Positions 57,781 to 64,000 of a stretch of 64,000 bases of DNA are shown piece after piece. Position numbers and translations under genes: made by a program. The notes under the pieces are model-generated. The model saw only the letters and a program-made list of their open reading frames with translations, ran no database searches and had not been told where the DNA came from. The first letter of the stretch is position 1. Every line of letters starts with the position of its first letter. The DNA comes from Nodosilinea sp. PGN35 (GTDB lineage: Bacteria; Cyanobacteriota; Cyanobacteriia; Phormidesmidales; Phormidesmidaceae), in the NCBI RefSeq assembly GCF_029109325.1, contig NZ_JAQKQJ010000015.1, positions 108,890-172,889 of the forward strand, in the 5' to 3' direction.

Positions 57781-58476
57781 CTATCCTAGGCGATCGCTCG
57801 TACCGACAAACTCGCCCGAGTGGCTGCGCTCGTTGGTGAGCAGGGAGGGCTCGTACCAGTACTGACGGTAGATTAGCTCTAGCTCGTTGCCCGCATCGGA
57901 AAAGTAGTCAATCTGTTGAGCCTGGAGGGTGACCAGGAGGCGGAACACCAGCAGCGCGATGATGGCCACGACCATGCCTGCCGCCGTGGTGATCAGCGCC
58001 TCACCAATGCCCGCCGCCGCTGCGCTGGCCTGCTCGCCCGTACCGCCACCGCCGATGTTGAGGTTGCCAAAGGTGGCAATCAGCCCCGTCACCGTACCCA
58101 GCAGCCCCAGCAGGGGGGCCACCGCCACGATGGTCTCTAGCAGCTTGTCGCCCTTGCGCATTTTGACGAACTCGCGATCGCCCGTCGTTTCCATCGCCAG
58201 CCGAAAGGTGTCGGGGGAGGGCTGCTTGAGCCGCAGGGGAGCCAGCAGAAACCGGCCGATGGGCAGATCTTGGGATTGAGCGGCGATCGCAGCGGCTTGG
58301 CTCAGGTCACGGCGAGAGGCATCGAGCACCTCATTGACCACCTGGTCTTCCCGGCGCAGCAGATTGGTCCAAAACAGCGCCCGCTCTAGGGCCGTGGCGA
58401 TAGTCAACACCGAGCAGCCCAGAATGGGCACCATGACCGGCCCACCCTTCGCTAAAAAATCGAGAACAGTTGTCAT
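57781..58476 (-). CDS. exbB: ExbB/TolQ/MotA-family proton channel (231 aa)
   Basis: Three transmembrane segments with a cytoplasmic loop: GGPVMVPILGCSVLTIATALERALFW, VAPLLGLLGTVTGLIATFGNLNIGGG and IGEALITTAAGMVVAIIALLVFRLLV, the conserved TolQ/ExbB channel helices. First gene of the exbB-exbD pair; no tonB is in the window. Start 58476 (MTTVLDFLAKGGPVM). Confidence 0.93.
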   Translation of the reverse strand: MTTVLDFLAKGGPVMVPILGCSVLTIATALERALFWTNLLRREDQVVNEVLDASRRDLSQAAAIAAQSQDLPIGRFLLAPLRLKQPSPDTFRLAMETTGDREFVKMRKGDKLLETIVAVAPLLGLLGTVTGLIATFGNLNIGGGGTGEQASAAAAGIGEALITTAAGMVVAIIALLVFRLLVTLQAQQIDYFSDAGNELELIYRQYWYEPSLLTNERSHSGEFVGTSDRLG

Positions 58477-58719
58477 AGCCCCAGAGTTAGTTGGTTTTGC
58501 TAGCTGTACGTTTGAGCGTTTTCCATATCACCTGATAGCGCCTGATCAGGTCGATCGGCCCAGCCTGGGGGGCTGGTCTAGCAACCGCCTAGGGCCCAGA
58601 TGAGCGGCAACACTACTACCAGGATAAGCCTACCGAAGCGGACTAGCCCACAGATTAAAGCACAGCATTTTAGTCGTTAATAAACGGTTAACACACGGAG
58701 TTTGAGAAAAGGGCGACCC

Positions 58720-59466
58720 TTAGTCGTTGTCGCCCGGAATATAGGCCCGATTGATTACACGCCCCGTCGGGCCGGTGGTGGTGGTGGTTTTTACCCCAGG
58801 GCTCGCCGCTGGGGCCACAGGCTGATTGGTCTGGCTAGTCTGGCTGGGTTGACTTGGGGTTGGCGAGGGAACCGTGGGCTGAGGTGCTCCGGTGGCAGGG
58901 GCCGCCGCCACCGCCGCTGGCTGAATCTCTTGCCAAGTCAAATTGCCATCGGCAGCTATGCTGACCAGTACAAACTCAATCGGATTAACCTCAGTGGCAA
59001 GGCCACCGACAATTTGGCACTGAAAGCGATCGCCTGGCTGATTGACCCGGTAGGTCGCCGTACCGCAGTCAATCTGGGCCCGCTTACCGTAGACCTGAGC
59101 CAATCCATTCTGGATGGTGTCTTCGATCTTGGGCAGGTTGAGCAGCACCTTGGAGTTGGGCACCTCCCAGGTGACGTTGCCCTGATCGTCCTGCTGGGTG
59201 ACGTTGATGGTAAACGTTCCCTCTGGGTCAAGGTCGCCCACACAGCGAAAGTAGGCCCCGGCCTGACGGCTGACATCGCTGGGGCAGCGCACAGCGGCAA
59301 GGGTCAGCCGTCGCCCCTGACGCTCAATGTCGGCTTTAAGGCTGGCCTCTAGCTCGGTAGTGTTCAGGTGGTTACCACAGGCGGTCAGCCCCAGGGCGGT
59401 CAGCCCCAGCAGCCCAGCCAGAGATCGGGTAGCGGTAATTGGGGAGAGGGGATTGCGCCTATCCAT
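58720..59466 (-). CDS. Lipoprotein with two DUF4333-like domains (248 aa)
   Basis: Lipobox LTAC (residues about 27-30 of a signal sequence) gives a lipoprotein. Two repeats follow, each with a conserved Cys: VRCPSDVSRQAGAYFRCVGDLDPEGTFTINVTQQD and IDCGTATYRVNQPGDRFQCQIVGGLATEVNPIEFVLVS, the DUF4333 pattern. The last 75 residues are Pro/Thr/Ser-rich and low complexity. Function unknown. Confidence 0.78.
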   Translation of the reverse strand: MDRRNPLSPITATRSLAGLLGLTALGLTACGNHLNTTELEASLKADIERQGRRLTLAAVRCPSDVSRQAGAYFRCVGDLDPEGTFTINVTQQDDQGNVTWEVPNSKVLLNLPKIEDTIQNGLAQVYGKRAQIDCGTATYRVNQPGDRFQCQIVGGLATEVNPIEFVLVSIAADGNLTWQEIQPAAVAAAPATGAPQPTVPSPTPSQPSQTSQTNQPVAPAASPGVKTTTTTGPTGRVINRAYIPGDND

Positions 59467-59637
59467 CGAAGCAGTGAATCCATTGGGTCAATACCCCGAT
59501 TGTGGCAGCAATAGCGGTTTTACGCATGCAATCCCCACTACCTTAGGCCGCAAAAAAGAGAGCCTGTAGTCAGACAACTACCCCTCTCCACCATAATGGA
59601 GACAGCCCTTAACACTCGTTCACAAACACTCGGCACC

Positions 59638-61149
59638 ATGGCACAAGACTTACAGCAATTTTTGACCCTGCTAGAGCAGCGCGGGCAGCTCCGTCGCATC
59701 CAGGCCCCGGTCAGCCCTGAGCTGGAAATTGCTGAAATCGCCAATCGCCTGCTGCTCGGCGGCGGCCCCGCCCTGCTGTTTGAGAATGTGCAGGGAGCTA
59801 CCATGCCCCTGGCCATCAACGTGCTGGGCACCGTGGAGCGGGTGTGCTGGGCGATGGGGATGGAGCACCCCGCCGAGCTTGAAACCCTGGGGGAAAAGCT
59901 GGCGCTGCTCTACCAGCCCCGCCCCCCAAAGCAGTTTAGTCAGGCGATTGATCTGGGGAAGGCGCTGTTTGACGTGGTCAAGGCCAAGCCCATGCGCGAC
60001 CTGCTGCCCCCCTGTCAGCAGGTGGTGCTCAAAGACGATGCCGTGGATCTCAACCAGATTCCTCTGCTGCGGGTCTACCCCGGCGATGCCGACCGGGTGA
60101 TTACCCTGGGGCTAATGATTACCAAAGACCCGGAGACCCACATCCCCAATGTCGGCGTATACCGCCTCCAGCTCCAGTCAAAAAATACCGCGACGGTGCA
60201 GTGGCTCTCGGTGCGGGGCTGTAGCCGCCACCTGCGCAAGGCCGCTGAGATGGGCAAAAACCTGGAGGTGGCGATCGCCATTGGGGTTCACCCGCTGGTG
60301 ATTCTCGCCGCCGCCACGCCGCTGCCCATCGACCTCTCAGAGTGGCTGTTTGCGGGCCTCTACGCCGGTAAAGGGCTGAGTCTGGCCAAGTGCAAAACCG
60401 TTGATTTAGAAGTTCCGGCCCAGGCTGAGATCGTGCTGGAGGGCACCATCACCCCCGGCGACACCGCCGTCGATGGCCCTGCGGGCGACCACATCGGCTA
60501 CTACGGCGGCGTCAACGAAGCCGCACCCCTGCTGCGCTTCCACTGCCTCACCCACCGCAAAAACCCGATCTACATGACCACCTTCAGCGGTCGCCCCCCC
60601 AAGGAAGACGCCATGATGGCGATCGCCCTCAACCGCATCTACAATCCCATCCTGCGCCAGCAGGTGCCCGAAATTCAGGACTTCTTTCTGCCGATGGAGG
60701 GGCTGAGTTACAAAGCCGCCGTACTCTCCATTGACAAGGCCTACCCTGGCCAGGCCAAGCGCGCCGCCCTGGCCTTCTGGTCGGCCCTGCCCCAGTTCAG
60801 CTACACCAAGTTTGTGATCGTAGTCGATAAAGCCATCAACATCCGCGACCCCCGCCAGGTCATGTGGGCCGTCACCTCCAAGGTAGACCCCGTGCGCGAC
60901 GTATTTATTTTGCCTAACAACCCCTTTGACAAGCTTGACTTCGCCACCGAAAGGCCCGGCCTCGGCAGCCGCATGGGCATTGACGCCACCACCAAGGTCT
61001 ACCCCGAAACCGATCGCCCCTGGAGCGAAGAACTCACCCCTGACGCCGCAACCGCAGCGCTCGTCGACAGCCGCTGGGCAGAGTACGGCCTGAGTGATCT
61101 AAACCTGGGCGATGTCGATCCCAATTTGTTTGGCTATGACCTGGGTTGA
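59638..61149 (+). CDS. ubiD: UbiD-family decarboxylase (503 aa)
   Basis: prFMN-dependent decarboxylase; in cyanobacteria expected to decarboxylate a prenylated 4-hydroxybenzoate on the plastoquinone route. Landmarks: MAQDLQQFLTLLEQRGQLRRI, IPLLRVYPGDADRVITLGLMITKDPETHIPNVGVYRLQL, EVAIAIGVHPLVILAAATPLP, DGPAGDHIGYYGGVNEAAPLLRF and a C-terminal RVMWAVTSKVDP-like segment. Start at ATG 59638; upstream codons lack similarity. The UbiX partner is not in the window. Confidence 0.93.
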   Translation: MAQDLQQFLTLLEQRGQLRRIQAPVSPELEIAEIANRLLLGGGPALLFENVQGATMPLAINVLGTVERVCWAMGMEHPAELETLGEKLALLYQPRPPKQFSQAIDLGKALFDVVKAKPMRDLLPPCQQVVLKDDAVDLNQIPLLRVYPGDADRVITLGLMITKDPETHIPNVGVYRLQLQSKNTATVQWLSVRGCSRHLRKAAEMGKNLEVAIAIGVHPLVILAAATPLPIDLSEWLFAGLYAGKGLSLAKCKTVDLEVPAQAEIVLEGTITPGDTAVDGPAGDHIGYYGGVNEAAPLLRFHCLTHRKNPIYMTTFSGRPPKEDAMMAIALNRIYNPILRQQVPEIQDFFLPMEGLSYKAAVLSIDKAYPGQAKRAALAFWSALPQFSYTKFVIVVDKAINIRDPRQVMWAVTSKVDPVRDVFILPNNPFDKLDFATERPGLGSRMGIDATTKVYPETDRPWSEELTPDAATAALVDSRWAEYGLSDLNLGDVDPNLFGYDLG

Positions 61150-61165
61150 GCAAGAGTAATCAGAG

Positions 61166-61471
61166 ATGACGAGAGTTTTTGTTGTAGTGATGGTTGGGCT
61201 GGGGTTGGTATGCGGAACTTTAGTGTGGGACACCGAGGCATTGGCAAGCATTCTCTGCCGTAGCGTGGAGGGGCATCAGGTATGTCTTGAAACAATCAAG
61301 CGCAGCGCTAAATATTTTTGGGAATATCGAGTAGTGGTTACTGTAGATGGCAATCGGCAGCCCTCCAAACGCTATGACTGTCGCCAGCCGCAGGCGTTAT
61401 CAGACGAAACAGCTCCACCTTTAGCGGAAAGTCACATTCAGCAGCTAATTTGCGATTTCGTCACTCACTAA
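61166..61471 (+). CDS. Small exported hypothetical protein (101 aa)
   Basis: Signal peptide (MTRVFVVVMVGLGLVCGTLVWDTEALA) and a small domain with four Cys (ILCRSVEGHQVCLETIKRS, YDCRQPQAL, QLICDFV), which could form two disulphides. Starts 16 bp after ubiD. AT-richer than genes to the left; its 3' end overlaps the convergent glycosyltransferase gene by 27 bp. Function unknown. Confidence 0.75.
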   Translation: MTRVFVVVMVGLGLVCGTLVWDTEALASILCRSVEGHQVCLETIKRSAKYFWEYRVVVTVDGNRQPSKRYDCRQPQALSDETAPPLAESHIQQLICDFVTH

Positions 61472-62650
61472 CTGCGAAGTCTCATCTCCAGAATGGCCGA
61501 GAATAGCAGTGTAAGTCGCCAACAGACGCACTGCAACTTTATCACAAGTATAATGCTCTAAAACCAGCTTGCGGGCGCGATCGCCCATAGCTTTAGCCCT
61601 AGGCCAATTGGCCAGGCAATTAATTAGAGCTTGAGCAATGGCCCTAGAGTCAACAGCCACAACTTGAGCCGCTCCAGCCGCATCTGCTTCAGGAAAGTTG
61701 CAGCCGGTAGTAATAACACAAGGTAAGCCACAGGCCATAGCTTCTAACACCGAGATACTGAATCCTTCTGAATAGGACGGCAGCGTGAATAGACTAGAAA
61801 CATTTAGAGCCGATTGTTTCAACTCGCCGGTTAGCATCCCAGTAAACGTAACGGCGTCCAAACAGCCCACCTCATCGAAGTATCGCTGCACCTTAACTCC
61901 GTAGCCAACGCTGTCAGGCCCAGCAATAATCAAGTGGGCACAGGGAAACTCAGTGCGGACTTTGGCAAATGCCCTTGCCAACAAGTCCAAGCCCTTTTTA
62001 GGATCAATACGACTCATAAACAGGATTATCTTTTTCCCTTTCGCCTCGGGAAAATACCGATAAAATAGTTCAGGCTTAGCGTTGCAGCCTAAGGATTGAG
62101 CATCAATCCCATTGGGCAATAGAACTGTATTATTTAATCCCATTGCTGCCAAGCCATCTGCTTCACCTTGAGTTAAAACATGAATAGCAGATGCTTTAGT
62201 CAACGCATCTTTCTCTATCCAGCGAAAGTAAAAAGCTTTCTTTTTAGGCTTGTGAGCCAGTGCCCAGGGTTCTAGCATGCCGTGGGGAGTCATGAGGTAG
62301 GGAACACGCCGACTTTGACACAGCCGGTGTACCCACGACAGCATGGGAGAAAATAATGTGTGAGTATGGACTACATCATAATCGCTGATGTGCCAGTGTA
62401 ACCATCTCAGCATTGACGCACTACAAACTAGATCATATCGATGCCAGCAAGAAAAATACTGAACTCGAAAGCAGGCTTCGCTCACCCACTGGCCAAAAGG
62501 CACATTTAAGGTGTTGCTGCCGCTGGCATTTGTAGTCACTATATCCACATGAGTATTTTGGCGTCCGAGGGCACCGGCTAGATCTTTGACAACGCGGGCG
62601 GTACCGCCGTAGACAAAACTAATGTAAGGAGCAACTACTAAGACTTTCAT
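61445..62650 (-). CDS. GT4 glycosyltransferase (401 aa)
   Basis: GT-B fold: MKVLVVAPYISFVYGGTARVVKDLAGALGRQ (glycine-rich acceptor side), HTHTLFSPMLSWVHRL, PYLMTPHGMLEPWALAHKPKKKAFYF, then the donor side LLPNGIDAQSLG, IILFMSRIDPKKGLDLLARAFAKV and SLFTLPSYSEGFSISVLEAMACGLPCVIT (EX7E motif). Typical of polysaccharide clusters. ATG overlaps the stop of the upstream gene (ATGA). Composition AT-rich compared with most of the window. Confidence 0.92.
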   Translation of the reverse strand: MKVLVVAPYISFVYGGTARVVKDLAGALGRQNTHVDIVTTNASGSNTLNVPFGQWVSEACFRVQYFSCWHRYDLVCSASMLRWLHWHISDYDVVHTHTLFSPMLSWVHRLCQSRRVPYLMTPHGMLEPWALAHKPKKKAFYFRWIEKDALTKASAIHVLTQGEADGLAAMGLNNTVLLPNGIDAQSLGCNAKPELFYRYFPEAKGKKIILFMSRIDPKKGLDLLARAFAKVRTEFPCAHLIIAGPDSVGYGVKVQRYFDEVGCLDAVTFTGMLTGELKQSALNVSSLFTLPSYSEGFSISVLEAMACGLPCVITTGCNFPEADAAGAAQVVAVDSRAIAQALINCLANWPRAKAMGDRARKLVLEHYTCDKVAVRLLATYTAILGHSGDETSQLVSDEIAN

Positions 62651-63798
62651 AGAATAGTCTTAAAAGACCAGTTTGTTTGAGCTATGCAGTCTACTAAAGC
62701 CATTGCCCAGTTTTCAGGAGTAAAGCTTTGAACAATGCGTTGAGAAGCTTGCCCCATACCTCTTCGACGGTTGCCAGAACACTGACTAAAGAGCGCCATT
62801 GCCTGACTGATACTTTGGCTGTCCCACGGATTAAATACAAAGCCATTAACACCAGGAAAAACTAAGTCAAAAACTGCACCGCACTGAGAAGATGCCAAGA
62901 TTGGCAACCCGCAAGCCATTGCTTCATTAATAACTAATCCCCAGGGTTCGCTGAGGCTGGGCAAGATCAGCGCAGAGGCCAAACTGTAGTAAGCTGGCAA
63001 TTCACTAATTTGTTTAAAACCCGACCACACTATATTCTCCAAACCCAGCTTTTTTGCTTTATCTCGAAGGGCTAGTTCCTGATCACCACTGCCAACTAAG
63101 ACGAGCGATAGCGGTTCAGATAGAGATGCGTTTTGGTACAGGCTAAATGATTCTAACAAGCGTGATAAATTCTTTTCCTGAGAGAATCGACCTACGTACA
63201 GGAAAAACCTCTCTGGCAGTCCCAGTCTCCCACGCTCGTGAATTTCATTCCGCTTAACCCAATCAGAAGCTTTGCTAAAGTAGTGATTGTCAACAACGTC
63301 GTAGCCTCGCCATATCTTGTGTCTAGGAAAACCAAGCTTTTCTAAGTAGTGAGCAGCACCCCCGCCAGCAACAAAAGCGGCATCGCAGTGACGGCGAATC
63401 CAAATTCCTTTGAGAGCTTCTAAAAGTAGGTTTCGGGGGCGATCGCAGTATTGGGAATCTGACAACAGAACAACCGGAATTCGATTGTGATTACCCCAGC
63501 TGACAGCCGCTCTCATGGCAGGTTGACTATACCCTGCAACAATTAGTGTAGAAGGCTGAGTTTTTGCTAAGTGCTCAAGCAAGCCTTTGGCCAAATCGCG
63601 ATGGGCGCATGCTTCTAAAACCCCATCAGCGACAGTTGTCATGTTGACCGACTCATCCTCTACAACCCACAACCGCTGACTTTCTTGGGCAGCAAGTTGA
63701 ATTAAATCCACAGGATAGGAATAGGCAGATTTCAGTGCTCGAATGCGCGCCAGGTGATAAGGGCCGCACTGGGTATGGATAATAGCTACCGAGTTCAA
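62647..63798 (-). CDS. GT4 glycosyltransferase (383 aa)
   Basis: Second GT4 enzyme of the pair: MNSVAIIHTQCGPYHLARIRALKSAYSYPVDLIQ opens the acceptor domain; donor-side motifs are FFLYVGRFSQEKNLSRLLESFSLY, LVLVGSGDQELALRD, LENIVWSGFKQISELPAYYSLASALILPSLSEPWGLVINEAMACGLPILAS. Its stop overlaps the ATG of the next gene, so the two are translationally coupled. AT-rich. Confidence 0.92.
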   Translation of the reverse strand: MNSVAIIHTQCGPYHLARIRALKSAYSYPVDLIQLAAQESQRLWVVEDESVNMTTVADGVLEACAHRDLAKGLLEHLAKTQPSTLIVAGYSQPAMRAAVSWGNHNRIPVVLLSDSQYCDRPRNLLLEALKGIWIRRHCDAAFVAGGGAAHYLEKLGFPRHKIWRGYDVVDNHYFSKASDWVKRNEIHERGRLGLPERFFLYVGRFSQEKNLSRLLESFSLYQNASLSEPLSLVLVGSGDQELALRDKAKKLGLENIVWSGFKQISELPAYYSLASALILPSLSEPWGLVINEAMACGLPILASSQCGAVFDLVFPGVNGFVFNPWDSQSISQAMALFSQCSGNRRRGMGQASQRIVQSFTPENWAMALVDCIAQTNWSFKTIL

Positions 63799-63826
63799 CG
63801 TGTCTTGCCAAATAGGTTAGGGTAAC

Positions 63827-64000
63827 TCACTTATAAGAAGATAACTGCACGGAGGATGGAGGAGAAGCATAGGGAAGAGCGGGGGTCTGTAGCTGAAAAG
63901 ACCGACCTCCAGTGGCATATTTCCAGATTAACCAAGCCGCAGCGGCCATCAGCAAAAATCGAAAAGCCATTGCCTCTAGGGTCTGCATCACTAGATAGAC
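63827..64000 (-). CDS. C-terminus of a membrane protein, O-antigen ligase-like context
   Basis: The last 57 codons of a minus-strand gene continuing beyond the right edge. A hydrophobic segment (AFRFLLMAAAAWLIWKYATGG) is followed by a short tail (LQTPALPYASPPSSVQLSSYK) and TGA at 63827-63829. Preceding the GT4 pair in the same direction, it is probably part of the polysaccharide region (polymerase/ligase or flippase), but the visible part is too short to name. Confidence 0.5.
   Translation of the reverse strand, partial: VYLVMQTLEAMAFRFLLMAAAAWLIWKYATGGRSFQLQTPALPYASPPSSVQLSSYK

Overview
The window is a chromosomal stretch from a GC-rich cyanobacterium. The evidence is a complete phycocyanin operon (cpcB-cpcA-cpcC-cpcC-cpcD-cpcE-cpcF), a phycobilin lyase of the CpcS type, a membrane-anchored rod linker (CpcL/CpcG2 type), very frequent HIP1 octamers (gcgatcgc), cyanobacterial conserved-hypothetical families (DUF4912, DUF3318, TIGR02652, DUF4333, NB-ARC/WD40) and well-known cyanobacterial intergenic palindromes. 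The style (no phycoerythrin genes here, high GC, many signalling proteins) fits a filamentous Leptolyngbya/Nodosilinea-like organism; this is inference from gene content only.

Layout. 1-7 kb, all on the minus strand: an ABC exporter running off the left edge with an unusual C-terminal extension, a GT4 glycosyltransferase, a secreted OB-fold protein and a Ski2-like RNA helicase. 7.2-9.4 kb is a degraded, repeat-rich patch: an orphan VapB-like antitoxin with a broken VapC, a hairpin-rich tandem repeat and a REP-associated (RAYT) transposase. 9.5-19.5 kb: a small outer-membrane-like protein, glyoxalase I, a band-7 protein, an archaeal-type PheT, Dps, an AAA ATPase with a degenerate Walker B, VOC proteins, a gamma-carbonic anhydrase, and a HigB/HigA toxin-antitoxin pair fused translationally to a TPR gene. 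19.6-27.3 kb: secreted and membrane hypotheticals, a 1235-residue HTH/NB-ARC/14xWD40 protein, and a TetR-small membrane protein-GNAT operon. 27.3-35 kb: DUF937, a receptor-like protein joining a phosphate-type binding domain to three DUF4912 domains, a zinc metallopeptidase, avtA-rimM and a ZIP transporter.

35-43 kb is the light-harvesting cluster: cpcL and cpcS on the minus strand, divergent from the cpc operon. The cpc operon has hairpins and short tandem repeats in its spacers and carries a 58-codon remnant of an OGFr-domain gene between cpcE and cpcF. 43-61 kb: WecG/TagA-type glycosyltransferase, SfsA, RecJ, a repeated membrane protein, an adenylate cyclase next to a GAF/GGDEF diguanylate cyclase, DusB, DUF3318, CIA30, a GT4 enzyme, ExbB-ExbD, a DUF4333 lipoprotein and UbiD. 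From about 61.2 kb base composition becomes clearly AT-richer and two overlapping GT4 genes plus the end of a membrane protein mark the edge of a surface-polysaccharide region.

Scattered through the spacers are three copies of an 88-98 bp palindromic MITE-like element (3.7, 30.6 and 32.0 kb), two classes of common cyanobacterial palindromes, and several short tandem repeats. No tRNA, rRNA, CRISPR array or prophage was recognised. All assignments come from reading the sequence; no database search was run.
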